From Lithodes maja (lineage: Eukaryota; Arthropoda; Malacostraca; Decapoda; Lithodidae), in the NCBI GenBank assembly GCA_037953745.1, contig JBAKBP010003178.1, positions 94,875 through 158,874 on the forward strand: 64,000 nt of DNA, in the 5' to 3' direction. Below are positions 20,015 to 30,583 of the stretch, piece after piece. The position numbers were made by a program, and so were the translations under genes. The notes beneath the pieces are model-generated. The model worked only from the letters and a program-made list of their open reading frames with translations. It did no database searches and had not been told where the DNA came from. The stretch's first letter is position 1. Every line of letters begins with the position of its first letter.

Positions 20015-20180
20015 TTTTCTGGACCCCCTTCTCCCTCATGCTTAGTCCATTAGTTTTGAGATTTTAGACGTTCGACAAATTAGTTTGGCGATTGTAAGAT
20101 CTTTCGCCCCATTTCTGTCAACTTTAAAACCTTTCGTGCCATTAGGGTGTCAATTTTTTCCTGGCGAGCGATAGCAAGCC
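20015..20180 (+). repeat. dispersed repeat with CTGGCGAGCGATAGCAAGCC end, copy 1
   Basis: Starts near CCCCTTCTCCCTCATGCTTA and ends near CTGGCGAGCGATAGCAAGCC. A second copy lies at 23,548-23,720. Copy B of piggyBac is inserted at its left edge. Confidence 0.6.
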
Positions 20181-20309
20181 TGTAATTGAGGAGGAACCGG
20201 TCTTCGGCCGACTAATCAAATGAGCTAACCACGGCATAAGAAACTACACTCGTAATTCTGTCACGTGCATTAGCATTATATTTACATGTATAAGATCACG
20301 AAGAGGAAC

Positions 20310-20952
20310 AGAACTTATGAGGCCAACTGTACTCTCCGGATGTTACTCACAGGCTCACAGCTCTCCCAAGCCAGCCTCACCCTTCCTATTCCCACAGAAC
20401 TTATGAGGCCAACTGTACTCTCCGGATGTTACTCACAGCTCTCCCAAGCCAGCCTCACCCTTCCTATTCCCACAGAACTTATGAGGCCAACTGTACTCTC
20501 CGGATGTTACTCACAGCTCTCCCAAGCCAGCCTCACCCTTCCTATTCTCACAGAACTTATGAGGCCAACTGTACTCTCCGGATGTTACTCACAGCTCTCC
20601 CAAGCCAGCCTCACCCTTCCTATTCCCACAGAACTTATGAGGCCAACTAGTTGTACTCTCCGGATGTTACTCACAGCTCTCCCAAGCCAGCCTCACCCTT
20701 CCTATTCCCACAGAACTTATGAGGCCAACTGTACTCTCCGGATGTTACTCACAGCTCTCCCAAGCCAGCCTCACCCTTCCTATTCCCACAGAACTTATGA
20801 GGCCAACTAGTTGTACTCTCCGGATGTTACTCACAGCTCTCCCAAGCCAGCCTCACCCTTCCTATTCCCACAGAACTTATGAGGCCAACTGTACTCTCCG
20901 GATGTTACTCACAGCTCTCCCAAGCCAGCCTCACCCTTCCTATTCCCACAAA
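20310..20952. repeat. 78-bp minisatellite, about eight copies
   Basis: The phrase CCAACTGTACTCTCCGGATG recurs at about 20,330, 20,408, 20,486, 20,564, 20,643, 20,727, 20,806 and 20,888. Two units carry an extra AGTTGT-type insertion. 78 is divisible by three, so long frames appear by chance; none has coding features. Confidence 0.92.
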
Positions 20953-21035
20953 TTATTGTATCTAGATTTTAGGAAAACATTTATCATATTACATTATATT
21001 TATATTTTCTATTTGGAATGAAAGATTTGATTGCT

Positions 21036-21522
21036 TTAACCCTCCCGCCCCGGCTACGCATTACATAAATATTCCCCGAAATCCGGGTGTTTTGGCCGAA
21101 AAACGTCTAGGCTAGGCTACCGTATCATTGTTATGCTGACTGCTTCCCGCATTCCCGCGCATCCCCAAGCGTAGCTGTGTTATTTACCTGTAGAATGGCG
21201 TTAAGTAGAGATCTCTAAGTCAAGTGCTTGATTTGTGATGATGATTTCATTGGAGATAACTTTATGGCCAAAACAACCACTTTACACTACTTTTCGGTAC
21301 TTAACAACAACATACAGGCACACACGAACAAGCGACGCTCTCCTTCTTGTGGCCGGAGATGCGGGGCGTCGGTCCAGCCGGCTGTTGTTTACATGCGTCG
21401 GACCGACGCCTCGCACACGAAGCTCACAGGCTTTCAAGCAATGGTACAATGTTGTACCACCCGGGTTCCTGGGGGCAAAACATAATGGTACACACGTGTA
21501 CCACCCGGGGTTGAAGGGTTAA
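21036..21522. mobile_element. TTAA-bounded MITE derived from piggyBac, copy 1
   Basis: TTAA at both ends; left CCCTCCCGCCCCGGC, right CCCGGGGTTGAAGGG. Inside are the shared motif AATGGCGTTAAGTAGAG and a conserved middle (TTTCATTGGAGATAACTTTA). Sister copies lie at 29,763-30,251 and 38,729-40,548. Confidence 0.85.
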
Positions 21523-21556
21523 GCTCCGTGTGTCCAGACATGTTGACTCCAGCGTA

Positions 21557-22320
21557 CAGTCAGCCCCCCCAATACGCGATTCCACAATTCGCGAAAACCC
21601 TAATACACGAGTGACCCCTCGAAAATAACATTAATTAATTAAACATTAATTACGCGAGGTGGTACCACAATACACGAATCGAGAGCTAAGAAGGGGCCAA
21701 ATCCGCTATTCCCGCTTGATACGCGAGCACGTCTACGTTTCGCGAGGCCCAGGAGTAGCTCTGAAAAAAGAAGAAGACGGGCATACGCCTGCCTTCCCTC
21801 CCGCTTACCCTCCCTCCCTCCCTCCCACAGTCCCGCTCAAGCGCTCATAGCCGTGCGGAGTGACCAAACGTTTGTAGTGCCTGCCACTTTTTTCGCCATG
21901 CCACGCCAATATAAGAAGATAACACACAAAATGAAGGTGGAAGTGTTGGATCGCAAGAAAAAAGGAGAAGGAAACTGTGCAATAGGCTTGTCAGAGTAAA
22001 CTGTTCGTACGATTTGGTCAGGGAGGGAGAAGTTGGAGAAAATCGTGAAGTCCTACGGTCCTAGTCCTAGCCTATCTACTACTAATTTTAAGGTAAGGTT
22101 TCATATTTTTATTCATTGTTCTTATTATATATAAGATATAGACTGTACTGTAGAGCCAAAAATGTCGAAAATAAGGCCAAAAATTTTGAAAATAGGCCAT
22201 AATTGAGAGATGTCACCCATATCTAATTATTCCTATTTAAAGTTAGGTCCATAATACGCGGATTCCCAATACGCGATGCCTCCTGTCACCCCTATTCTCG
22301 CGTATTGGGGGGCCTGACTG
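21557..22320 (+). mobile_element. Tigger/pogo element remnant
   Basis: The inverted ends read CAGTCAGCCCCCCCAATACG on the left and, inverted on the right, CAGTCAGGCCCCCCAATACG. TA flanks lie at 21,555 and 22,321. Inside, an ATG at about 21,898 starts MPRQYKKITHKMKVEVLDRK, a CENP-B type N-terminal helix-turn-helix, which soon meets a stop (about 21,997). The rest of the transposase is missing. Confidence 0.85.
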
Positions 22321-22775
22321 TACCTCGAATTTGGTTCTCTATTAATCTTTCAACTGTGAGGGTGAGGGTGGGGGGCGGGGGGCCTTGTTACAGGCAACTT
22401 TGTATTTTGTCTCCTTAACACACATATACAATATGATATACAAGCATAATGGTGACCACGGGATTGGGCCCATATGGGATTGGGCCCACTTAGGTTAGGT
22501 TAGGTTCCAATCCCGTATGGGCCCAATTCCGTATATTCCGTATGGGCCCAATCCCATAATATACAACAAAAATTACGCGAGCGGTATAGGATTGCTTAAG
22601 ATGATCGATGATTTTTTTAACCCAATTTATCTCATATTAGTGTTCGCATACGTCTTTTAAGAACACGGTCTCTCTGAATTAAACGTGACAACATTATACG
22701 TATTACAGTTTTCTTTTCTTGTTTTGTTATAGAAAAACCTTCATATGCTATTATACATTTTAGACGAATAACACA
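22321..22775. other. intergenic stretch with GGGCCCAAT inverted repeats
   Basis: No gene seen. It contains repeated and inverted GGGATTGGGCCCATATGGG-like strings (22,460-22,560) around a short TTAGG run (22,491-22,506). Confidence 0.5.
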
Positions 22776-23005
22776 CACACACACACACACCCAAAGACAA
22801 AGGTTACTACAGAGCAGTATAATTTCTAAATAAATAAATTATTCAAGCATGAATTGACCGGATGGTGAGATGAGTCAATGACATAATTATATACTGTATA
22901 TACATACTGTACATACAAACATACATACATACCGTAAATACATACATACATACATACATACAGTACATAGATACATACATAAATACATACATACTGCACA
23001 GTACA
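22771..23005. repeat. (AC)n and (ATAC)n microsatellites
   Basis: An AC run at about 22,772-22,790 and interrupted ATAC runs at about 22,905-22,995. Confidence 0.9.
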
Positions 23006-23049
23006 TTATTATACAAGTAGAAAATCACGAGACAAACGATACATTTGAT

Positions 23050-23276
23050 CCAATAGGTAGCACCAACTAACTTGACAATAATCTTGATATCTGACCTCTC
23101 TGTAACGCAAAAGGGCCTAGAGCAAACTGGCTGTAAATATTCACACCTATTTCCTGTTTCCTGGTGGACTCTTCCCAAATGATAGAAACGTCAGCCTAAT
23201 TGCTTTCATTAATTTCGAGTTATAAGAAGTTAAGAGGGCAACAATTATTGTACAGTTCGCTGGTGCTACCTACAGT
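23050..23276. mobile_element. hairpin MITE, GGTAGCACCA type, copy 1
   Basis: The arms begin AGGTAGCACCAACTAACTTG and end, inverted, with TTCGCTGGTGCTACCT. The core has GAGCAAACTGGCTGTAAAT and GTGGACTCTTCCCAAATGAT. Related copies lie at 27,368-27,590 and 28,205-28,530, and a divergent one at 14,649. Confidence 0.75.
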
Positions 23277-23278
23277 TA

Positions 23279-23495
23279 TTAACCCATACAGTACCAGTGA
23301 CGTCCTTTTCATCATATTCTGGCAACTAGTAGACAATTTTATTCAGCTTAGGAGGGACCTCTTGCAATAAATAATAAGGCTTCAGACTATCTCAACCAAC
23401 CCTTTTAAGTACCACAGATCCTTTAAGCTGCCTAATATCGTCTAAATATAGCTAGAATAAAATATAACACACGTCGCTGGTACTCAAAGGGTTAA
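23279..23495. mobile_element. TTAA-bounded MITE (CCCATACAGTACCAGTGACGT type)
   Basis: TTAA at 23,279 and 23,492. The ends ACAGTACCAGTGACGT and ACGTCGCTGGTACTC are inverted relatives. Same family as 14,430. Confidence 0.75.
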
Positions 23496-23547
23496 GCTAT
23501 GGAGCTGGGACAAATGCTATTTAACACTGGCTGTATTTAAAGTTTTG

Positions 23548-23720
23548 TGTTTTCCTGAACCCCTTCCTCCCTCATGCTTAAGCCTCATTAGTATTGAGTT
23601 TTTAAGACCTTCATCCCATTATTTTGCCGAGTTAGAGACATCGCCCAATTTCGTAGTCAATTTTAAGGCCTTTCGTGTCATTTAGGTGTTGATGTTTTCC
23701 TGGCGAGCAATAGCAAGCCT
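23548..23720 (+). repeat. dispersed repeat with CTGGCGAGCAATAGCAAGCC end, copy 2
   Basis: Aligns with 20,015-20,180 over its length. Confidence 0.6.
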
Positions 23721-23814
23721 GCACTTTATAATAATTAACCCTAGAAGGGGAGAGAGAGACCCTACCCCTCTCTGTCTGTCTGTTTGTCTGTCTCTCTCTC
23801 TCACACACACACAC

Positions 23815-24665
23815 AATGACGTAATTTCTCCTGGTCTCTCAGTTCAATGAAAACATACACCCTCTCAACACCAAACACCTCCCAATGAAATTAATGAAAG
23901 CATGTGATCGTCCCGGGATTGGAACCTGGGTCACACATACAGATCTTAACCCAGTGAGACCCAGCGTCGCACGTGATGCGTCGGCAGTGTTTGATCACCA
24001 ACTCCCAGCGACGCATCACATGCGTCCGACATATGAAAAACACTTACGTGGCTCGTAAGGTAGGAAATGGCGGGAGAATAGGAGGGGGAGGTACCGTAGT
24101 GTGTGTGGGAGCCGGGCCAGTAGGTGTGAGCGGGCCGAGACAGCCGCGCGGCTGGTGGTGGTGGGCTTAGTGGGGATACTTTACACCCTTAGTTTACCGC
24201 CACTTTGAACCTTCATTACTCCGGTCGTATGGGAGCTAGAGGGTTGAGATTTATGTGAGACACTCCTTAGGATGTATGCCGTACAATGCCATACTCAGTT
24301 TTCACCCTAGTGCTCCCGGGCGGGTGGTCATGCGGGGGAGACGAACTTTTGACCTCCCCCCCCCCCCCCCCCCAAATGACCGAGGTGAGTTTTTGTTTAT
24401 TTTTTTCTTCATTTCTCACCATTCTCTTCCATTTTGGCTCAACCAATTTTTTTGAGGCGCCCCCCCCCCAAAAAAAAAATATTCGAGGTGATTTATTTTT
24501 TTTTGTTTTTTCATTTCTCATCCTTGTCTGCCATTTTAGCAAACAAAAAAAAGAAGTGAAAATGGCTTGGGACTGGGGTGAACAAAATATTATAACTAGC
24601 CGGGGCTCAACAGGTTAAACACCCTAATCATTACACTATCAAGACAGTTAAAGGTTTATGCACAA
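23815..24665 (-). mobile_element. tRNA-derived SINE, second copy, split by a MITE
   Basis: On the minus strand the A-box side (CTGTCTTGATAGTGTAATGA, about 24,650) and the B-box side (CCCAGGTTCCAATCCCGGGA, about 23,925) are separated by a TTAA-bounded insert at 23,946-24,618. The body then runs to a TG/AG-rich microsatellite near 23,760-23,815. It matches the SINE at 12,011. Confidence 0.72.
23946..24618. mobile_element. TTAA-bounded MITE inside a SINE
   Basis: TTAA at 23,946-23,949 and 24,615-24,618. The ends CCCAGTGAGACCCAGCG and GCCGGGGCTCAACAGG are imperfect inverted repeats. It contains long C and A runs near 24,356-24,375 and 24,461-24,480 and no coding sequence. Confidence 0.7.
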
Positions 24666-24984
24666 GCCTACGACATATTATCCATTCTCGAATACTGGAT
24701 ATCAATCTAAGCCTATACATATACCTAACTGCACCATGATAGCTTAATGATTACATGAATGGAAGGAGTAATTGATGGGGCACTTAACCACAAGGGAAGG
24801 CCTCAGAATACTGGTAATTAGAAGAGTAATGGAGGATTAGAAATTCATAAGAGAGTGAGATATGGCAGTAATACACAGCACAATACAAATGGAGTGTCAA
24901 TATCCCCTCCTGTACATCCTAGCCATCAGAAAAACAAAATATACATCTATGTATATGCAATTAACAAGCTTCGAACTATCTCAC

Positions 24985-25358
24985 TTAACCCTTTTTACTA
25001 CCACGGATCCTTCTTAAACTGCACAATATCGTCTAATATAGCTAGAATAAAATTGGGAAGGATGTAGTGTCCGGGCGTACGGTCGTCATGTTTACATAGG
25101 TCGATCGCCGCGGTTAAGTTCGCGTCTGTTTTGATGGCGAAATTTTTTCGGTTATTTGCCCCCTGCTGGCAATATATATGATAATGACAAAGCCCCCCCT
25201 CAACATATTTTTGTGTCCAATGGCAGTCAAAATAGACGTGAACATGATCGCGAGCGTCCGCCGCCGCTACACGAAGTGTAAACAAGGCGGGCGGTACACC
25301 CGAACACTACATCCTAGCCATAAAATTTAGAAGACATTGTCGGTACAGAAGGGGTTAA
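24985..25358. mobile_element. TTAA-bounded MITE carrying a second nested MITE
   Basis: The outer ends are TTAACCCTTTTTACTACCAC and CGGTACAGAAGGGGTTAA. The inner element (25,060-25,314) has inverted ends GGATGTAGTGTCCGGGCG and CACCCGAACACTACATCC. Relatives of the inner element occur at 45,985-46,240 and 47,364-47,830. Confidence 0.7.
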
Positions 25359-25390
25359 ATAATTCACAATACATTATACTGTACACTAAC

Positions 25391-25534
25391 CTGCGTGAAC
25401 CAAGACTTGAGTGAATCCCGGATCATTTGTGAAAACTTTGCCCCGGCCTCGGCATTGGACATGTCTTGCAGCAGGGCTTTCCTCACATAGATCACCGCAT
25501 CCCACGTCACTCCTGGGATTCCCGAGGACGCCAT
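25391..25534 (-). CDS. orphan protein-coding exon, unrecognised gene
   Basis: A 48-codon segment on the minus strand starts MASSGIPGVTWDAVIYVRKA and continues with LLQDMSNAEAGAKFSQM and RDSLKSWFTQ. It is bounded exactly by an acceptor-like TATTCCTACAG just before the ATG and a consensus-like donor CAG/GTTAGT after the last codon, in phase 0. The composition (balanced, amphipathic, not low complexity) is unlike the surrounding repeats. No further exon is seen on this strand nearby. I do not recognise the protein. It may be a first coding exon after a 5' UTR intron, or an internal exon. A chance open frame is possible, but the splice fit argues against it. Confidence 0.5.
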
Positions 25535-25539
25535 CTGTA

Positions 25540-25955
25540 GGAATATATTACTTCAAGACCTAGATATGTGTGAATTTGTGTTTTTGTTTTTGTTTCTGGG
25601 TCTTCTCTTGGATGAACTAGATGTGTGTGAATTTGTGTTTTTTATTTTGTTTGTTCATTGTTTTCTGCTGTGTTGTCCCTATTCGGGATCTGTCTTGAGC
25701 CCATCGGTAATTTGTTTAGGGTTTATTCCCCTAGATGGGTGCCCGCCAAGGCTATAGAGTCCCATCCACCCGGAAACATCCCTTTCAGATACCAGGGGGA
25801 CTGCTAACACCAGAAAAAACTACCGAGCTAGAGTCTGGTAGGGACGAACAAACTACCGAACCAGAGTCTGGTAGGGACGAACAAACCAAAGAATACCAGA
25901 GATAACCCTATCACAGGGGGAGCGCCATCACACCATAGGGGAAGAGTGGAGGACG
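25540..25955. other. non-coding stretch with a short tandem
   Basis: Two copies of an approximately 50-bp unit (GAGTCTGGTAGGGACGAAC) lie at about 25,825-25,890. The phrase AGTCCCATCCACCCGGA recurs at 30,671, so this is part of a dispersed repeat. No gene seen. Confidence 0.5.
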
Positions 25956-25971
25956 AGACTCGCAGTACAGT

Positions 25972-26130
25972 AGGGTCCCACATAGAACGAGAAATTGGTC
26001 GATAAACGAGGTCGTTCTATGTGAAATCGCTCTATGTGAAACGCATACCTATGGGAAAAATCAATATTGGTCGATCGATCCTTCCGTACGTACCATAGCC
26101 TACCCCAAACATTCCCGAATTCTATGTTCA
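25972..26130. mobile_element. left end of a pogo-type MITE
   Basis: Begins TACAGTAGGGTCCCACATAG and holds self-complementary GTTCTATGTGAAA strings. It resembles the complete MITE at 46,413 in style. No matching right end found. Confidence 0.4.
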
Positions 26131-26689
26131 CAACAAAATATTCCAGTCAAACCCCAAAAAAAGAGAGCAAAAATAATGAAAGACTATATCAAACTAGAAA
26201 TTATATACAAAAACAAACAAACAAGTAAACTGAACTCCATGAATCTGCCACGTTTGTTGCTTGGATACGAAATCCGAGTGAATCCGACATCCGACTTCAC
26301 TTGCGCAAGAAAGAGAAGACCGAACCTCCATCGTGTTGAAAAACCACCTGTTTACAAGATTTGTTCTGCCCAAATGTCGTATCTCTCATATTTATTAGGG
26401 CTTTAGTGCATTCAGTGTTAATGAGGGTGGGCCTGGTGGTAATGATGAAAGAATTGAATGTTTGGGACCATGAAAACAGAACATTGGCCAGTCAAGCTGC
26501 CTACCTTGTCGGACGAAAGCGGCGGAAATGGACGACTAGTTAGGCTAGGCTATAATGCCAATGAATTCAAATGAAGTGTGTGGTAAGTAATCTCCTCATA
26601 ATATGTATTTACAATTATTTATATGCATTTATAAGTATGTATATATGTCATATATGTCATATATGACGTCCACAAGTGCACTACCATTC

Positions 26690-27213
26690 CCATTCACCTC
26701 TGATGGGTACCGTACCCCACCCTCCCACCACTCACTCAACTTTCCTATCACCCACCTTACCATTCATATCCCCAATCAGAAATATTCTTTCGTTCTTGTC
26801 AAACTTCTCCAGGCACGCCTCCACATTCATCCAGAACTCCTCTTTCTTTCTTTCAAGTACAGTATATCCTCTGTCGGGGCATACACGCATACAATCACCC
26901 ACGTTTGTATTCCTACTTTCATTCTCACCCACACAATCCTTGAACCCACAGACCCATACTCTCTTACACATTCCTTCCATTTGCTACTTACAAACAAACA
27001 TGCACCTTCTCTCGCTGTTCCTTCACTCACTCCAGCACACACACCCATTCCACATTCCCACTCTCTCACATCTGAACATTTCCATTTGGTATCTGTCATT
27101 CCACATACATCCAGCCTGGCATTCACTAACACTTCCAGAACCTCTCTCTCTTTTGTGCCATCATTCATGCCACTAACATTCCACGTAGCCATTCTCAGAA
27201 TGTCCGAAGGCAT
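26690..27213 (-). pseudogene. RTE-like LINE endonuclease fragment
   Basis: The minus strand encodes an apurinic-type endonuclease N-terminus: MATWNVSGMNDG, LDVCGMTDTKWK, WVIVCVYAPTED and, after a frame change near 26,830, RIFLIGDMNGKVGD. These are the catalytic Asn, Glu, Tyr/Pro and Asp-x-Asn blocks of LINE endonucleases. The RT is absent. It probably belongs with the C-terminal fragments at 30,719, 48,120 and 49,415, which share the style of this family. Confidence 0.8.
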
Positions 27214-27367
27214 GTCCTTAGTCGGTCGTGGTTCGTCATTTTAAGAATGATTTGAGGTAATCAGCAACTCATGAGGAAGAGATGAAATACAGGACCTTAA
27301 ATTAAAATGACATAGTTTATGAGCAAAGTTTTGGGTTAACTATTAATTTTGGCTGTACAGTACAGTA

Positions 27368-27590
27368 CTATAGGTAGCGCCAGCGAACTTGACAAAAATC
27401 TTGACCCCTTAACTTCTTATAACTTAAAGCAATCGGGTTGACGTTTTTATCTTTTGGGAAGAGTCCACCAGGAAATGGGTGTGGATACTTACAGCCAGTT
27501 TGCTCTAGGTCCTTTTGAGTTACAGAGAGGTCAGGGATTGAGTAAAGATTATTGTCAAGTTCGTTGGTGTTACTATAGTGGGCTACAGTA
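27368..27590. mobile_element. hairpin MITE, GGTAGCACCA type, copy 2 (inverted)
   Basis: Begins GGTAGCGCCAGCGAACTTGA and ends AAGTTCGTTGGTGTTACTA. The core is the inverse of copy 1. Confidence 0.7.
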
Positions 27591-27716
27591 TACTCTGTTC
27601 ATCTTGACTGGACAAGAAAAGCTAGCTTGAATACTGAACTATGACTTCATTTCAATAATGGTGCAGATTATCAATATGAGGACAAAAAAAAATGTACTTG
27701 TACTAGTATTGACTAA

Positions 27717-27957
27717 TTCCTTCAAAGTCACGTGACGATAGTGCGTTGTTATATGTGCGATCAGTTTGCTTGGGAAACAGATTAACTTGCTCATGTAGTA
27801 ATGTACACCGTATGTGGTAGATTCTATCTCTATCTATTTCATAAATTATATTTTAGTAAGCGTTGTTTCCACATAGCGATTTTGATAAGTAATTGTGCAT
27901 TTATATTGTCTTTGTCCAAGTTTTGGTTTGTTTAGTTTGCAAGTTTTACATTTTAAT
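27717..27957 (+). repeat. dispersed repeat, copy 1
   Basis: Matches, inverted, 52,040-52,285 (shared strings include GCGTTGTTTCCACATAGCGA and GTTTGCTTGGGAAAC). A fragment of its end (CCAAGTTTTGGTTTGTTTA) also lies near 58,012. Confidence 0.75.
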
Positions 27958-28113
27958 TAACCCCTTCTGTACTGGTGACATCTTTTTAATTATATTCTAG
28001 CTTTATTTAGACTATTTCCTTCAGTTTAAAAAGGCCCTCAAGTAATTAAAAGGCTTCAAACTATCTCACACAACCCTTTTTAAAGTACACTAAATCGTCT
28101 AAGAAGGGGTTAA
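27958..28113. mobile_element. TTAA-bounded MITE (CTTCTGTACTGGTGACATC type)
   Basis: TTAA at both ends; same family as 14,430 and 23,279. Confidence 0.7.
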
Positions 28114-28204
28114 GCAAGCAATTTTGTTTGCATTCTACAATTAAGTACAGTATAGTAATTTTATTAGTAGTAATGGAATTTCTTGCCCAGTTAAGATGAA
28201 CAGA

Positions 28205-28530
28205 GTATACACACTACCAATAATGCCAACGAACTTGACAAAAATCTCGACCCCTGACCTCTTCATAACCCAAAAGGTCCTTGAGCAAACTGGCTATCAA
28301 TATCCACACCTATTTCTTGGTGGACTCTTCCCAAATAAGTAACACCCCGTTCTTAACATTAATCATCAATTACAAACCCCAATGTACTTACTGTACTTGA
28401 ATAAACTAATAAAAGCATATGGTCCTCCCAAATGATAGAAACGTCAGCCAGATTGCTTTCATTAATTTCTAGTTAAAAAGTTAAGGGGGTCAAGATTATT
28501 GCCAAGTTCCCTGGTGCTACCTATACCAAT
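28205..28530. mobile_element. hairpin MITE, GGTAGCACCA type, copy 3, interrupted
   Basis: Both arms are present (GCCAACGAACTTGACAAAAA on the left, CCTGGTGCTACCTATA on the right). About 95 bases of unrelated sequence interrupt the core near 28,338-28,428, where CTCTTCCCAAAT is repeated on the two sides. Confidence 0.6.
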
Positions 28531-28704
28531 ACTGCCAATGAAAGTCGGCGGAGGTGACATTTTCTAGGTAGATACCATCAGTACTTCTCGGAGTTCCTGA
28601 TTCACTATCCAGCGTCCCTGTATAAATCAAAATACATACTGTAGCACTATAATCCCAAACAACACTACTACCACTACACCCATACAGTATGTATGAGGTC
28701 GCAC

Positions 28705-29000
28705 TAATAAGTCACGTAATGAGATGAGAATGGTGAGATGGATGTGTGGGGCCAGGCTGCAGGATAGAATAACAAATGATGAGCTGAGGAGACGTTTAGG
28801 TATAAAGAGTATTAGCAAGGTGATGCGTACAAGTAGACTGCGATGGTATGGAAATGTGGAGAGAATTGATGAACAAAATTGGGTGAAAAAATGCAGGCCT
28901 GTGATTGTGGAGGGAGCTGCACCAAGGGGTGGACCAAGGAAGACCTGGGATCGGACTATACGTGCCGATCTCAAATCCAAAAACTTGACAAGTGAAGCAG
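28705..29000 (+). pseudogene. LINE C-terminal fragment
   Basis: Plus-strand frame with MRMVRWMCGARLQDR, ITNDELRRRLGIKSI, LRWYGNVERIDEQNW and GGPRKTWDRTIRADL. This is the typical extreme C-terminus of an RTE- or Jockey-type LINE polyprotein. The 5' part is missing. Confidence 0.8.
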
Positions 29001-29004
29001 CCCT

Positions 29005-29490
29005 TAACCCGGGAACTGCGGGGAGACTCTTAAGAGTTCCCCCGGCGGACTGCGGGGAGACTCTTGAGAGTAAGTAAAACAAAAAATCAACTTTTGACAT
29101 CGAAAAAAAAATATTTTTTTTATTTTTATTATTTTATTTTTTTATTTTTTTTTGGCCCCTGGGCCATGCAAAATCTCAGTCCTCTACCTCCCCTCCTTCC
29201 CCACTTTCCTCCTCTCCTTCAGTTATCACCTATTTTCCCTGTTATTCCCTTATTCTGAGGTATATTTTCGTGCTAACATTAGCGAGTTGCAAGCAGGGTG
29301 TTGTCATCACTGATGGCAAGCGAGTGCAAGAGAGAGAGAGAGAGTATCGATCGACTGTGTCTCAGTGGCCTTGGGGGAAATTGGCGGGAAAGCAGTTTGC
29401 CTCACCCATACATTATACAACTCGCGGGCTATATCTCCGATTTTGACCATCCAAACGCTGTTTTCACTCGTTTTATTGTTGTTTCAGGTT
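29005..29490. other. low-complexity stretch, possible TTAA-bounded repeat
   Basis: Starts TTAACCCGGGAACTGCGGGG with a duplicated GCGGGGAGACTCTT motif (29,017 and 29,053), then an A/T run (29,100-29,150). A TTAA lies near 29,488, but the right end does not match well. No gene. Confidence 0.35.
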
Positions 29491-29719
29491 AATACCTTTA
29501 TAATCAACCCATAATAGGCGCATATGGATAAGTATTAATGCTATTAATGGTACAATGAATATTTTAGTGACGGAAACACCTCAAATACGTCAGCACAGGG
29601 GGACGTTTCCAATTACCCCCATGCACACTTGTTAGGTTGTTGCCTGGAACGCCGCCATTAGGACAAGAGACTGAAACTGCACGTATGTGTAGAACACTCA
29701 GTCTTAAAATGTTATGTAT

Positions 29720-30583
29720 GTATGTCCCAGCTGTCATTAAGTTTAGCTTGCTCTGTGCTGTATTAACCCTCCAGCCCCGGTTATGTATTATATATATATT
29801 CCTCGAAACCCGGGTGTTTTGGCCGAAAAACGTCTAGGCTAGGCAACCGTATATTCGTTAATCAGACTGCTTCCCGCATTCCCGCGCATCCCCAAGCGTA
29901 GCTGTGTTATTTACCTGTAGAATGGCATTAAGTAGAGCTCTCTAAGTCAACTGGTTGAGCTGTGATGATGATTTCATTGGAGATAACTTTATGGCCAAAA
30001 CAGCCACTTTACACCACTTTTCGATACTTAACAACAACATACAGGCACACACGAACAAGCGACGCTCTCCTTCTTGTGGCCGGAGATGCGGAGCGTCGGT
30101 CCAGCCGGCTGTTGTTTACATGCGTCGGACCGACGCCTCGCACAGCAAGCTCACAGGCTGTGACGTCATGGGTGTTTAAGAGGCCTTCCGGGTACCTGTT
30201 GTATGCTTTTTTATGGGCGTTCAAGAGCCCTTCCGGGAACAGAGGGTTAATGCATGTCATATGTTGAAGTGTAGGAACATGTTTGTATATTTCACTCGAT
30301 ATGAAGAAATGAAGCTTAAATAGTGCTGATACTAATTATTGATCAAAATATACTTGGTGCCGAGATATCACTTATTAGCGCGATTGTACAGTCGCGCTAA
30401 TAAGTGATGTCTCGGCACCGATTATGTTTTGATCAATAATTGGTACCAGCAATATTTACACGATTTCTTTTTGTTGAGCGACATATACCAACATGTTCCT
30501 ACACTTACTCAGCCTATTCATCATCTGACAGAAATTAATACAGCACAGAGCGAGCCAAACGTAATGACAGCTGGGACATGACT
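29720..30583. repeat. large foldback with a MITE in one arm
   Basis: The left arm (29,720-29,766 plus 30,251-30,388) pairs with the right arm (30,390-30,583). The outer arms share CCCAGCTGTCATTA and GCTCTGTGCTGTATTAA, the inner arms GTGTAGGAACATGTT. The centre is a near-perfect palindrome (30,359-30,419, GTGCCGAGA...TCTCGGCAC). Confidence 0.82.
29763..30251. mobile_element. TTAA-bounded piggyBac-derived MITE, copy 2
   Basis: Left CCCTCCAGCCCCGG, right CCCTTCCGGGAACAGAGGG, TTAA on both sides. The middle matches the MITE at 21,036; the right end carries GGGCGTTCAAGAGCCCTTCC, as in piggyBac copy B. Confidence 0.85.

Noticed and set aside
20286..21021. 174-codon repetitive frame of MRPTVLSGCY type
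   Set aside because: It is a translation of the 78-bp minisatellite and is open in more than one frame.
24356..24480. Possible regulatory C-rich and A-rich tracts
   Set aside because: Simple homopolymer runs inside a MITE without other signal.
26603..27244. 213-codon plus-strand frame rich in Thr/Ser/His
   Set aside because: Antisense shadow of the LINE endonuclease fragment on the minus strand.
28550..28625. Candidate minus-strand exon (TLDSESGTPRSTDGIYLENV)
   Set aside because: It has an acceptor-like TTTATACAG, but the donor is poor and there is no partner exon; too weak to annotate.
21228..30267. Recurrent 70-100 codon frames containing THTSDALLLVAGD-like sequence
   Set aside because: They are conserved because the MITEs are copies; no start context, domain or codon bias.
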